This document shows positions 54,997 to 63,906 of a stretch of 64,000 nt of DNA, piece by piece. The stretch's first letter is position 1. Every line of letters starts with the position of its first letter. Source of the stretch: Actinomadura rubteroloni (GTDB taxonomy: Bacteria; Actinomycetota; Actinomycetes; Streptosporangiales; Streptosporangiaceae). The notes below the pieces were generated by a model, which worked only from the letters and a program-made list of their open reading frames with translations, made no database searches and was not told the DNA's origin. The stretch spans positions 2,518,139-2,582,138 of the forward strand of contig NZ_MTBP01000001.1 in assembly GCF_002911665.1 (NCBI RefSeq), given 5' to 3'. The position numbers and the translations under genes were made by a program.

Positions 54997-55440
54997 ATGG
55001 CGATGGCGCACTGGCTGCAGGCCGTGACGGACGAGGAGGCGGCGACACTCCGGCGCGACGCGTCCTCGATCGACCGTCTCGATACGGCGCTGTCGTGCTG
55101 GACGCATCTGTACGCGGCCGTCGAGTACTTCGCGGCCCCGCTCAAGCCCGGCGAGAGCGTGACGAGTGCGGCGCTGGAGACCGGCTGGTTCCACCTGCTC
55201 AGTCCGGACGAGGTCGCCGAGAACGCCGAGCGTCTAGCGAAGCTGGATATGGAGCGGCTGCGCGCGGAGGTGGCGCGGGCGGACTTCGACGCGCTGATCG
55301 ACGAGCACGAGCTGTACGAACTGGAACTGCTCCAACCCGCCGAGGCCCCCGATTTCATCGCCGACGAGGTCGAGCGGCTCGCCGAGTTCTACGCCGTCGC
55401 CGCGGGCAAGAACCTGGGCGTCGCCTTCTACATCACGTGA
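54997..55440 (+). CDS. DUF1877 family protein
   Basis: The 147-residue product has the DUF1877 start MAMAHWLQAVTDEEAATL and the conserved centre (ETGWFHLLSPDEVAENAERL, ADFDALI... near residue 95). DUF1877 proteins are small, soluble and of unknown function, often found near toxin-immunity loci. Start ATG 54997 follows GGGAGCGGGA. It converges with the desaturase gene, with only four bases between the stops. Confidence 0.78.
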   Translation: MAMAHWLQAVTDEEAATLRRDASSIDRLDTALSCWTHLYAAVEYFAAPLKPGESVTSAALETGWFHLLSPDEVAENAERLAKLDMERLRAEVARADFDALIDEHELYELELLQPAEAPDFIADEVERLAEFYAVAAGKNLGVAFYIT

Positions 55441-55444
55441 GCCG

Positions 55445-56524
55445 CTAGGGGAGCGAGAGGCGGAAGATCTTCTTCCACGTGCTGCCGACCTGCCGCGCCA
55501 GCGACCCCGAGTTGTACGGAAGGTCGTACTTGTCGCACAGCGCCCGCACCTGCGGGGCGATCTTGGCGAGCCGGTGGCTGGGCATGTCCGGGAACAGATG
55601 GTGCTCGATCTGGTGGCTGAGGTTGCCGCTCAGCAGGTCCAGCACCCGCCCGCCCGCGATGTTCGCCGAGCCGGTGAGCTGCCGGACGTACCACTGCCCG
55701 CGCGTCTCGCCGTCCAGCCGTTCGGGCGGGAACACCTGGACGTCCTCGGGGAAGTGGCCGCAGTAGATGATCGTCGTCGCCCACAGGTTCCGGACGGTGT
55801 TGGCCACGAAATTGGCGGCCAGCGTCGACCCGAACCGCCGCCCGGACAGCAGCGGGAACGCCACATAGTCCTTGCTCCACTGCCGGACGATCTTCTCCCG
55901 GATCCTCCGGAGCTTGGCGCGCGTGACCTCCGGGTCGTCCTCCTTGGCCAGGACCTTGTCGAGTTCCAGGTCCGCGACCGCGACGCCGTACTCGAAGAAC
56001 GCCATCAGCAGCAGCGCGTACAGAGGCTGCGCGACGCACGCCGGGTTCCACGGCTGCTCGGGCGTGATGCGCAGGAGACCGAACCCGAGGTCGTCGTCCA
56101 CGCCGATCACGTTGGTGTTCGTGTGGTGGACGACGTTGTGCAGGTGCTTCCACAGATCAGCGGGAGCGACCGCGTCCCACTCCCAGGTCGTGGAATGGAT
56201 CTTCGGGTCGCGCATCCAGTCCCACTGGCCGTGCATGACGTTGTGCCCGATCTCCATGTTCTCCAGGATCTTGGCCAGGGAGAGCGTGACCGTCCCGGCC
56301 GCCCACACCGAACGCCGCAGCGCGGTGCGCCGGTCCCGGGGAAGCAGCGCCGCGATCTGGAGGACAGCGCGCCCACCCGCCTCCAGACCCCGCTGCCAGG
56401 CGATGACCCGGTGGATATAAGCGGCGTCACGAGCGCCCAGCTCGGCGGTGACGCGCTGGCGCAGAGCGTCCAGTTCGACGGCGATGGCTTCGTGGTCGGC
56501 ATCGGTGAGGTGCACAGTCGGCAT
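55445..56524 (-). CDS. Front-end-type membrane fatty acid desaturase
   Basis: This 359-residue di-iron membrane desaturase has all three histidine boxes: GHNVMHGQ, KHLHNVVHHTNTN and the Q-containing third box NLSHQIEHHLFPDMPSHRL. The QIEHH box places it in the linoleoyl-CoA/front-end (DesA3-like) group that desaturates long acyl-CoAs with a ferredoxin partner. Hydrophobic segments lie around the first two boxes and near residues 230-260. I prefer ATG 56524 (MPTVHLT); GTG 56536 also opens the frame. No electron-transfer partner gene is adjacent. Confidence 0.9.
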   Translation of the reverse strand: MPTVHLTDADHEAIAVELDALRQRVTAELGARDAAYIHRVIAWQRGLEAGGRAVLQIAALLPRDRRTALRRSVWAAGTVTLSLAKILENMEIGHNVMHGQWDWMRDPKIHSTTWEWDAVAPADLWKHLHNVVHHTNTNVIGVDDDLGFGLLRITPEQPWNPACVAQPLYALLLMAFFEYGVAVADLELDKVLAKEDDPEVTRAKLRRIREKIVRQWSKDYVAFPLLSGRRFGSTLAANFVANTVRNLWATTIIYCGHFPEDVQVFPPERLDGETRGQWYVRQLTGSANIAGGRVLDLLSGNLSHQIEHHLFPDMPSHRLAKIAPQVRALCDKYDLPYNSGSLARQVGSTWKKIFRLSLP

Positions 56525-56724
56525 GTCGATCCACACGGTCGGGGGCGTATCGGGGACGGACCGCCCCGGGTCGACCGGCAGCGTTCACGTCATGACACGA
56601 CGTTGCCCCATGGACGGATGGGCAAGGAATGCAGTCGAGTGCGAATACAACACTCCATCTCCGTACTCGGCGACGAACTCCGTACCCGGAGACGCGCTCT
56701 GAGTGAGCAACGCACACCCACGGC

Positions 56725-57810
56725 TCAGGACGGGTCGGGGTAGCGGAGGACAGCGCCGACGCCGAGTTCGGCGTTCGGGCCGTCGGAGGGCAGGACGACC
56801 AGTTCGCCGTCCGTGGCCGCCACGCCGCGCACCAGGGCCGCGTCCGCGCGGTCCTCGACGGGGTCGGGGACGCCGCGGCGGAGCAGTTCGTCCCGGGTCG
56901 CCGCGATCTGGTCCGGTTCGGGGCCGACCCACAGGTGTGCGGGCGCGTCGGGGTCGTCCAGAAGAAGGCTCGCGACGCGTCCGTCGCGGACGGCCGCCAC
57001 CGTCGCGGGCAGCCCCGCCACCGCGCGCTCCCCGCGCGCCAACTCCCGCTCGAACCGCTCGGCGACCGAGAACACCCGCTCGGCGGCCTTCAGTTCCAAG
57101 ACGCGCGCGACATCGGAGTCCAGGCCGGGCCCGCAGCCCCGATCGGACTCGACCGTCCGGGACAGGACGCCCTCGGACACCTCCTCCAGCACCGCCGTCC
57201 GGGCGCGGACGTCGCCCGCCACCACGACCGCCTCCGCCCGGTGCCGCCGCGCCGCGCGGTCCAGCGCGCGGCCGACGCGCCGGGCGTTGCCGCGCCACAC
57301 CGTCTCCGCCGACCGCTGGGCGCGGGCCTCGTCGCGGTCCCGTCCGGACGCGCCGCGCGGCTCGGGCTCGCCCGGCACGTCGATCCGCCGCCGCACCCCC
57401 GCCGCGCTCACGCAGTCGATCTCCCCGCCGCGCCGGTCCACGACCGCGACCAGGTACGGGACGCGCTCGCCCCGCGCCGCGAGGTACGGCACGACGTGCG
57501 GGAGCGGCGCCGCCCGCGCGACCGGCGCCGACGGCGCGACGTCCAGCGCCTCGACCCGCGCCGAGCCGTCCGCCGCCGCGAACACCGCGAGCCCCCCGGT
57601 CCGCCGGTCGCGCAGGACGCCCGCCACCGCCCGGTCGGCCGCCGCGAGCGCCCGGTCGGCCGCGCCCTGCCCGGACAGTTCCGCCCGCAGCGCGCGCCAG
57701 CGCAGCTCGGCGGCCTTCGCGGCGTCCTCGTCGGGACGCAGCAGCTCGGCGTAGACGGACACGAACGGGCCGGGACGGCGGTACAGGGGCTTCAGGAAAG
57801 ACAGATCCAT
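56725..57810 (-). CDS. baeRF/Vms1-like eRF1-related protein
   Basis: The 361-residue protein starts MDLSFLKPLYRRPGPFVSVY and contains VPYLVAVVDRRGGEIDCV followed by a RNARRVGRALDRAARRHRAEAV... helix region. This is the layout of the bacterial eRF1-domain (baeRF, Rv2629-like, Vms1/Ankzf1) family. Eukaryotic relatives release stalled peptidyl-tRNA, and a ribosome-rescue or dormancy role is suggested for actinobacterial members; neither is shown by this sequence. Start ATG 57810. It runs in the same direction as the VOC gene just upstream. Confidence 0.75.
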   Translation of the reverse strand: MDLSFLKPLYRRPGPFVSVYAELLRPDEDAAKAAELRWRALRAELSGQGAADRALAAADRAVAGVLRDRRTGGLAVFAAADGSARVEALDVAPSAPVARAAPLPHVVPYLAARGERVPYLVAVVDRRGGEIDCVSAAGVRRRIDVPGEPEPRGASGRDRDEARAQRSAETVWRGNARRVGRALDRAARRHRAEAVVVAGDVRARTAVLEEVSEGVLSRTVESDRGCGPGLDSDVARVLELKAAERVFSVAERFERELARGERAVAGLPATVAAVRDGRVASLLLDDPDAPAHLWVGPEPDQIAATRDELLRRGVPDPVEDRADAALVRGVAATDGELVVLPSDGPNAELGVGAVLRYPDPS

Positions 57811-57845
57811 GCGGCCCGGGCTACCCGTCCCGCGCGTGTCAAACG

Positions 57846-58211
57846 TCACTCCGGCGGAACGATGAGACAGAACTCGTTGCCCTGCGGATCGGCCAGCACG
57901 GTCGTCAGCCAGCCCCCGTCGTCGAACGGCCCGCGCACGACGGACGCGCCGAGCCCGAGCGCCCGCGGCAACCAGACGTCCATGTCGGACACGCGGAGAT
58001 CGAGATGCATCCGGTTCTTCACGGTCTTCGGCTCCGGGACGCGCTGCAACAGCATTCGCGTCACACCGTCGGCGTCCAGCACCGCTTCGTACCGTCCACC
58101 GTCGCCCCGGACGGTCCAGCCGAGCAGATCCGCCCAGAACGGCGCGAGCGCGGTGGGGTCCGCGCAGTCCAGCACCCACACGAGGTCCACCATGCGCACC
58201 TCCGTGCTCAT
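57846..58211 (-). CDS. VOC-family (glyoxalase-like) protein
   Basis: This 121-residue protein has the paired beta-alpha-beta-beta-beta folds of the vicinal-oxygen-chelate family. It starts MSTEVRMVDLVWVLDCADP, with metal-type His in NRMHLDLRVSDMDVW and the ending VLADPQGNEFCLI. Members are dioxygenases, glyoxalases or antibiotic-resistance binding proteins; the short single-domain form suggests a homodimer. ATG 58211 follows GGAGGGGGACGAA. It is divergent from the AfsR-like gene with 35 bases between the starts. Confidence 0.83.
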   Translation of the reverse strand: MSTEVRMVDLVWVLDCADPTALAPFWADLLGWTVRGDGGRYEAVLDADGVTRMLLQRVPEPKTVKNRMHLDLRVSDMDVWLPRALGLGASVVRGPFDDGGWLTTVLADPQGNEFCLIVPPE

Positions 58212-58246
58212 TTCGTCCCCCTCCAAACGCGGGGGACAATGGCCGG

Positions 58247-61200
58247 GTGCGCATCGGAATCCTCGGGACCCTCGACGTCCGGGACGAGACGGGCCGCGCC
58301 GTCCCCGTCCGCGGCGCACGCCTGCGCGCCCTGCTGATCCGGCTCGCCCTGGACCCCGGCCGGCCCGTCTCGGCCGACCGCCTCCTGGACGACCTGTGGG
58401 ACGGCGACCCGCCCGGCGGCAACGCGCTCCAGGCCGTCGTGTCCCGGCTGCGCGCCGCCGCCGGACGCGACCTGGTCGAGCACGGCCCCACCGGGTACCG
58501 GCTCGCGCTCGACCCGTCGGCCGTGGACGCCGTCGCGTTCGAGCACGCCGTGGCCACCGCCCGCGCCGACCCCGACCCGCGCCGCCGCGCCGCGTCCCTC
58601 GGCGCCGCGCTGGACCTGTGGCGCGGCCCCGCCCTCGCCGACGTCGCCGGCGCCGCGTTCGCCGCCCCCGCGATCACCCGGCTGGAGGAGGCGCGGCTCA
58701 CCGCCGTCGAGGACCGCGCCGACGCCGACCTCGCGCTCGGCGCGGGCGCCGGGCTCGCCGCCGAACTCGAACCGCTCGTCGCCGCGCACCCGCTGCGCGA
58801 GCGGCTGCGCGGCCTGCTGATGCGGGCGCTCGCCGCCGCCGGACGGCCCGCCGACGCCCTGAGCGTCTTCGCCGACGGCCGGGACGTCCTCGCCGACCGG
58901 CTCGGCACGGACCCCTCGCCCGAACTGACGGCCGTCCACCTCGCGCTGCTGCGGCGCGAGCCCGCCCCGGCGCCCGCGCGCCGCACCAACCTGCCCGCCC
59001 GGTTCACGACGTTCGTCGGACGCGAGTCGGAGACCGAACGGGTCCGCAAGCTCGTCCGCGAGTCCCGGCTCGTCACGCTCACCGGCCCCGGCGGCGCGGG
59101 CAAGACGCGGCTGTCGGCCGAGGCCGCCGCCGGGCTCCTGGACGACACGCCGGACGGCGTCTGGTTCGTCCCGCTCGCCTCGGTCAGCGACGGCCGCGAC
59201 ATCCCCGCCGCCGTCCTCACCGCGCTCGGCGTCCACGAGAGCCTGCTGCTCAGCGAGAACCGCGCGCCGATCCCGCCGCTGGACCGGCTCGCCGAGGTCC
59301 TGACCGGGCGCGACGCCGTGCTCGTCCTCGACAACTGCGAGCACCTCGTGGACGCCGTCGCGACCGTCGTGGACCGCGTGCTCGGCGCCGCCCCGGCCGT
59401 CCGCGTCCTCGCCACCAGCCGCGAACCGCTCGGCATCACCGGCGAGGCGTTGTGCCCGGTGCCGTCGCTGCCGCTGCCGCCCGAGGACGCCGGGCCCGCC
59501 GACGCGCTCGCCCACGCGTCGGTCCGCCTGTTCGCCGACCGCGCCGCCGCCGTCCGGCCCGGCTTCGAGGTCGACGCCGCGACCGCGCCCGACGTCGTGC
59601 GGATCTGCCGCGCCCTGGACGGCATCCCGCTCGCCATCGAACTCGCCGCCGCGCGGCTGCGGTCCCTCACCCCCGCGCAGGTCGCCGAGCGCCTGGACGA
59701 CCGATTCCGGCTGCTCACCGCCGGGAGCCGCACCGCGCTGCCCCGGCACCGCACGCTCCGCGCCGTCGTCGACTGGTCCTGGGACCTCCTGGACGACGCC
59801 GAACGCACCGTCCTGCGCCGCCTGTCGGTGTTCGCCGGCGGCGCCACGCCGGACGCCGCCGGAGCCGTCTGCGGGGACGGCGACGCCACCGACCTCATCG
59901 ACGTGGTCGCCGCCCTGGTCGAGAAGTCCCTGGTCATGGCCGACGGCGACACCGAGGTCCGGTACCGGCTGCTGGAGACCGTCCGCGTCTACGCCGCCGA
60001 ACGGCTCGCCGACGCGGGGGAGGAACGCGCCGTCCGCGACCGGCACGCCGCCTGGGTCGCCGCGTTCGCCGCCCGCGCCGAGCCCGAGCTGCGCCGCGCC
60101 GAGCAGCTCCGCTGGGCCGACCGGCTCGCCGCCGAGCGCGACAACTGCGCCGCCGCGCTGCGGCACTGCGTGGACGTCCGGGACGTGCCGTGCGCCGTCC
60201 GGCTCGTCGGGTCGCTCGTCTGGTTCTGGTTCATGCGCGACCTGGAGCGGGAGGCGGGCGGCTGGGCCCTGGAGGTCGACGCGATCGCGGGCGACACCGC
60301 GCCGCCCGGCCTCGCCGAGGAATTCGCGATCATGAAGTTCAGCGCCCGGCTCGTCAGCGAGATGCTCGACAGCGAGGGCCCCACCCCGGGCAGCCTCCGC
60401 ATCGCCCTGAACGACGCGCTGCGCGTCGTCCCGCCCGAGCCCGCCCACCCCGGCCTGGTCGTCGTCAGGGCGCTGTCCTGCCTGTTCAGCGGCGACTACG
60501 CGCTCTGCGGCGAACGGCTCGCCGCCATCGCCGACCACCCCGACCCGTGGGTGCAGGGCGCCGTCCGGCTCGGCACCGCGTTCCTCGCCGCCAACGACGG
60601 GGACATCGCGACCGCCGAGGTGCACGCCGAGGCCGGGCACGCCATCTTCGCCGGGCTCGGCGACCGCGTCGGCATGATCATCGGGCGGACCGCGCTGATG
60701 CGCCTCGCCCTCGCCCGCGGCGACCTCGACACCGCCCTGCGGCACGGCGAACGCGCCCACGCGCACGCCGTCACCGGCGTCAGCCCCGAACAGGGCGCGT
60801 CGGTGCTGGTGGAGACCGGGAAGGTCCGCGCGTACGCCGGGGACATCGCCGGCGCCGAGCGCGACCTGCGCCTCGGCATCGTCCAGTCCGAACGGGTCGG
60901 CGAGTTCTCCGAGGCCGCGAACGGCTACGTCGGCCTCAGCGACATCGCCCGCCGCGCGGGGGACCTCGCCGCCGCCCGGGTGCCCCTAGAACACGCCTTC
61001 GGGCTGGTCGAACAGCGCATGTTCCGGCCCGACTTCGGCTCGACCGCGGTGAGCGTCCTCAGCCGCCTCGCCACCCTCGCCGCCCTGGAGGGCGATACCG
61101 AGGCCGCCGACCACTGGCACGCCCGCGCGTTCGCCCGCCTGGACGGCGACATCATGATCGGGAACCAGGGCGTCGCCGCCGTGCTGTGCGGGCTCGCGCT

Positions 61201-61408
61201 CCACCGCGCCGTCCGCGGCGACGCCGTCCGGGCCGCCGAACTGCTCGGCGCCGCGCAGGCCCTCAACGGCTACCGGGACGCCTACAACGACGATCTCCTC
61301 GCCGCGGAGGACGCGGCCCGCTCCGCGCTCGGCGACGCCTCCTACGAGGCCGCCCACGCGCGGGGCCGCGCCCTCTCCCGCGAGGAGATCCGCGCGCTCC
61401 GTGCCTGA
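58247..61408 (+). CDS. AfsR/SARP-like regulator with BTAD, ATPase and repeat domains
   Basis: This 1053-residue regulator has an OmpR-like winged helix (residues 5-90, ARLRALLIRLALDPGRPVSA), a bacterial transcriptional activator domain (95-245), and an NB-ARC-type ATPase with Walker A LTGPGGAGKTRLS near 280 and Walker B DAVLVLDNCEH near 360. A long helical TPR-like C-terminus follows. Such proteins activate antibiotic or secondary-metabolite genes. Start GTG 58247; the beta-strand RIGILGTLDVRD begins at once, which supports it. It converges on the DrrAB-type operon four bases away, and no biosynthetic genes directly flank it. Confidence 0.9.
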   Translation: MRIGILGTLDVRDETGRAVPVRGARLRALLIRLALDPGRPVSADRLLDDLWDGDPPGGNALQAVVSRLRAAAGRDLVEHGPTGYRLALDPSAVDAVAFEHAVATARADPDPRRRAASLGAALDLWRGPALADVAGAAFAAPAITRLEEARLTAVEDRADADLALGAGAGLAAELEPLVAAHPLRERLRGLLMRALAAAGRPADALSVFADGRDVLADRLGTDPSPELTAVHLALLRREPAPAPARRTNLPARFTTFVGRESETERVRKLVRESRLVTLTGPGGAGKTRLSAEAAAGLLDDTPDGVWFVPLASVSDGRDIPAAVLTALGVHESLLLSENRAPIPPLDRLAEVLTGRDAVLVLDNCEHLVDAVATVVDRVLGAAPAVRVLATSREPLGITGEALCPVPSLPLPPEDAGPADALAHASVRLFADRAAAVRPGFEVDAATAPDVVRICRALDGIPLAIELAAARLRSLTPAQVAERLDDRFRLLTAGSRTALPRHRTLRAVVDWSWDLLDDAERTVLRRLSVFAGGATPDAAGAVCGDGDATDLIDVVAALVEKSLVMADGDTEVRYRLLETVRVYAAERLADAGEERAVRDRHAAWVAAFAARAEPELRRAEQLRWADRLAAERDNCAAALRHCVDVRDVPCAVRLVGSLVWFWFMRDLEREAGGWALEVDAIAGDTAPPGLAEEFAIMKFSARLVSEMLDSEGPTPGSLRIALNDALRVVPPEPAHPGLVVVRALSCLFSGDYALCGERLAAIADHPDPWVQGAVRLGTAFLAANDGDIATAEVHAEAGHAIFAGLGDRVGMIIGRTALMRLALARGDLDTALRHGERAHAHAVTGVSPEQGASVLVETGKVRAYAGDIAGAERDLRLGIVQSERVGEFSEAANGYVGLSDIARRAGDLAAARVPLEHAFGLVEQRMFRPDFGSTAVSVLSRLATLAALEGDTEAADHWHARAFARLDGDIMIGNQGVAAVLCGLALHRAVRGDAVRAAELLGAAQALNGYRDAYNDDLLAAEDAARSALGDASYEAAHARGRALSREEIRALRA

Positions 61409-61412
61409 CGCG

Positions 61413-62213
61413 TCACGCCCGGCGCGCGTACATCCGCATGGCCAGCGGGAACGTCACCAGCAGGATCCCGGCCGCCCACGCCAGCGTGTACCAGACGTGG
61501 TTCCCGACGGGACCGCCGAGCATCAGCGCCCGCAAGGACTCGGTGAGATGCGAGACCGGGTTCGCCTTCGCCCACGTCTGCAGCCAGCCCGGCATCGTGG
61601 ACGTGTCGGCGACCATGATGCTGCTCCCGAACGTCAGCGGCATCACCCACAGGAACGCCAGCCCCTGGACCGTCTCCGGGGACGGCGCCACCAGCCCGAT
61701 CAGCACGGAGATCCAGCTCACCGCCAGGTAGAACACGTACGCCAGGCCGAACCCGGCCAGCACCGACAGCGGATCGGTGTGGAACCGGAACCCGAGCAGC
61801 GAACCGAACGCCGTCAGGCAGATCATCGACGTCGCAAACCGGACGGTGTCGCCGAGAATCGTCCCGACCAGCGGCGCGGACCGCGCGATCGGCAGGCTCC
61901 GGAAACGGTCGAACACTCCCTTGTGAATGTCCTCGTTCAACGCCGTGCCGAGGCCCATCGTGGCGAACATCGCCATCTGCGCGACCAGGCCGGGCAGCAG
62001 AACTTGCAGGTAGGCGCGCGTGCTGCCCTGGACCGCGCCGCCGAACACGTAAAGGAACAGCACCAGGAAGATGATGGGCATCAGCGTGCTGTCGATCAGC
62101 TTCTCCGGCGAGTGCCGGAGCTGTGCGATGTTGCGCCAGGCCAGCGTCAGCCCGTGGCGCAGCGTGCGGCGGGGGCTGATGCGGCGGGGCGGGGCGAGGA
62201 CGGCGGTGGTCAT
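61413..62213 (-). CDS. DrrB-like ABC-2 type transporter permease
   Basis: The 266-residue membrane protein has about six hydrophobic segments (e.g. LMPIIFLVLFLYVFGGAV, LLVTFPLAMRMYARRA at the end) and the ABC-2 signature around NEDIHKGVFDRFRSLPIARS, a coupling-helix motif of DrrB-like exporters of daunorubicin type. ATG 62213 overlaps the ATPase stop by four bases (ATGA), so the two are one transporter. The exported compound is unknown. Confidence 0.92.
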   Translation of the reverse strand: MTTAVLAPPRRISPRRTLRHGLTLAWRNIAQLRHSPEKLIDSTLMPIIFLVLFLYVFGGAVQGSTRAYLQVLLPGLVAQMAMFATMGLGTALNEDIHKGVFDRFRSLPIARSAPLVGTILGDTVRFATSMICLTAFGSLLGFRFHTDPLSVLAGFGLAYVFYLAVSWISVLIGLVAPSPETVQGLAFLWVMPLTFGSSIMVADTSTMPGWLQTWAKANPVSHLTESLRALMLGGPVGNHVWYTLAWAAGILLVTFPLAMRMYARRA

Positions 62214-63187
62214 GCCGGGCTCCCTTCCATGATCTTCTCGTCGGCGGTCTCGGCCGTGTGGCCGGTCAGGTTGAGGAACACCTCGTCGAGGCTCGGCATC
62301 CGCAGCGCCAGTTCGGTGACGGTGATGACGGCCTCGTCCAGCGCGCGGACCAGCGCGGACAGCACGGTCGCGTCCGGGACGGGGACGGACACCAGGCCCG
62401 AGTCGGACACGTCCGGCCGCTCGCCGGTGAGCCGCGTCACGATCGCGGTGAGCTGCTCGGTCCGGTGCGCCTCCGCAGCGCGGACGACCAGCGTCTGCCG
62501 TCCCGCGCCGGCCTTCAGCTCGTCGGCCGTGCCCTCGGCGATGACGCGGCCCTGGTCGAACACGACGATCCGGTCGGCGAGGGCATCCGCCTCCTCCAGG
62601 TACTGCGTCGTGAGCAGGACGGACGCGCCCTCGGACACGATCGTCCGGACGGTCTCCCACACCTCGTTGCGGGCACGTGGGTCCAGGCCCGTGGTGGGCT
62701 CGTCCAGGAACACGACCTCGGGACGGTTCACCAGGCTCGCCGCCAGGTCCAGCCGGCGCCGCATGCCGCCCGAGTAGGTCTTCACGGCGCGTCCGGCGGC
62801 GTCGCTCAGCCGGAACCGCGCGAGCAGATCCCGCGCCCGCGCCTTGGCCTCGGCGCGCGGGAAGTCCAGGAGCCGTCCGATCATGACGAGGTTCTCGGTG
62901 CCGGTCAGCTCCTCGTCCAGGGACGCGTACTGGCCGGTCAGGCCGATCTTCGCGCGGACGCGGACGGCGTCGTGCACCACGTCGAAACCGCAGATCTCGG
63001 CGCGCCCGGAGTCCGGCTTGATGAGCGTCGCCAGCGTGCGGACGGCCGTGGTCTTTCCCGCGCCGTTCGGTCCGAGCACGCCGAGGACGGTTCCGCGTCC
63101 GACCGACAGATCCACTCCGGCGAGCGCATGGGTCGTCCCATACCTTTTGTGCAGGCCCTCGGCCCTGATGACTTCGTTCATGTCCAT
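62210..63187 (-). CDS. DrrA-like ABC transporter ATPase
   Basis: This 325-residue ATPase has Walker A GVLGPNGAGKTTAVRTL, signature YSGGMRRRLDLAASLVNRPE, Walker B VVFLDEPTTGLDPRARNE and an H-loop-like LLTTQYLEEADALADRI. The extended C-terminal region (about 235-325) is typical of the DrrA daunorubicin-resistance subfamily. Q replaces H in the switch position, as in other DrrA proteins. I prefer ATG 63187 (MDMNEVIRAEGL); the frame is open to 63277. It pairs with the permease downstream. Confidence 0.93.
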   Translation of the reverse strand: MDMNEVIRAEGLHKRYGTTHALAGVDLSVGRGTVLGVLGPNGAGKTTAVRTLATLIKPDSGRAEICGFDVVHDAVRVRAKIGLTGQYASLDEELTGTENLVMIGRLLDFPRAEAKARARDLLARFRLSDAAGRAVKTYSGGMRRRLDLAASLVNRPEVVFLDEPTTGLDPRARNEVWETVRTIVSEGASVLLTTQYLEEADALADRIVVFDQGRVIAEGTADELKAGAGRQTLVVRAAEAHRTEQLTAIVTRLTGERPDVSDSGLVSVPVPDATVLSALVRALDEAVITVTELALRMPSLDEVFLNLTGHTAETADEKIMEGSPA

Positions 63188-63612
63188 CACGGTGGCCGAC
63201 GCCGCTGACAGGCCGCTTCCACGCGCTGACATCGGGCTGACGACCGATCTCCGCCCGGTATCAGCGAGCCGCGTCAACGCAGGTCGGAGTGCGTGAGCCC
63301 GGTGTCAGCGGCCGACCTGCGGACGTCCCGATTTGACGGCCGCCAGGGGCGAATCTAATGTTCTCCATGCCCCGAGGGACGCGGGACGCCGCAAGGCGGA
63401 CGGTCTCCGGGGAATCACTTGGCGTAAGACGGTACGGACTACGGTTCGGGCCGGGGTACGCTTGAGTGAACAGCCCGGCACGGGATGCGGGACGCCTTCG
63501 AGGCGGACGGCCCGGTGGGACTCCTCTGATCGACCGTGGTGGCGGTTTCGGCCGTCTGGTTTGGTGTGGGGTGGGCTGGTCTCTTGTTCAAATCTGGTCC
63601 GGTGGGTCGGGT
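63188..63612. other. Region upstream of the rRNA operon, no supportable gene
   Basis: This 425-base stretch has no gene. It contains two related hairpin units, GGGACGCGGGACGCC-GCAA-GGCGGACGG (63376-63403) and GGGATGCGGGACGCC-TTCGA-GGCGGACGG (63482-63510). Only one arm base and the loop differ. They may be upstream promoter elements or binding sites for rRNA control. Confidence 0.5.
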
Positions 63613-63640
63613 TTGACAGGGGGGAAGTTTCCGGTAAGTT
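63613..63640 (+). promoter_or_regulatory. rRNA operon promoter
   Basis: A consensus TTGACA (63613-63618) is followed after 16 bases by TAAGTT (63635-63640). With the antitermination leader and the 16S gene downstream, this is the likely main rrn promoter in the window. Confidence 0.7.
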
Positions 63641-63696
63641 AGAAGGGTTGCCCCGGAGCGAGCATCACGGAAGTGGTGGGAGCGCGGTGGGTGTCC

Positions 63697-63716
63697 GTTT
63701 CTTGAGAACTCAACAG
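63697..63716 (+). promoter_or_regulatory. rRNA antitermination boxA-like element
   Basis: The leader contains TTTCTTGAGAACTCAACAG and then GTGTTAAAAGCC, the conserved actinobacterial rrn leader pattern with a boxA-type NusB/S10 site. Downstream, GCCCGAC/GTTCGGGT-type and GCCGATC/GGTCGGC hairpins probably take part in RNase III processing before 16S. Confidence 0.75.
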
Positions 63717-63906
63717 CGTGTTAAAAGCCAGTGCCTTTATAACGGCCCGACATGGTTCGGGTCGTCCCCGAGGCCACTGTTTCGATGGTGGTCTGGGATT
63801 TCTTTGAGGCAAGCCGATCTCGTTTGGGGTCGGCATGCTGGGATTTCGATCCCTTCATGAGGTTTGGCATGTCCGGGGTTCGCCCCCTGGGTGTGTCGTT
63901 GGACCT

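Noticed and set aside
63333..63860. Open frame across the rRNA promoter and leader
   Set aside because: It runs through the promoter and antitermination leader, with no ribosome site or family similarity.
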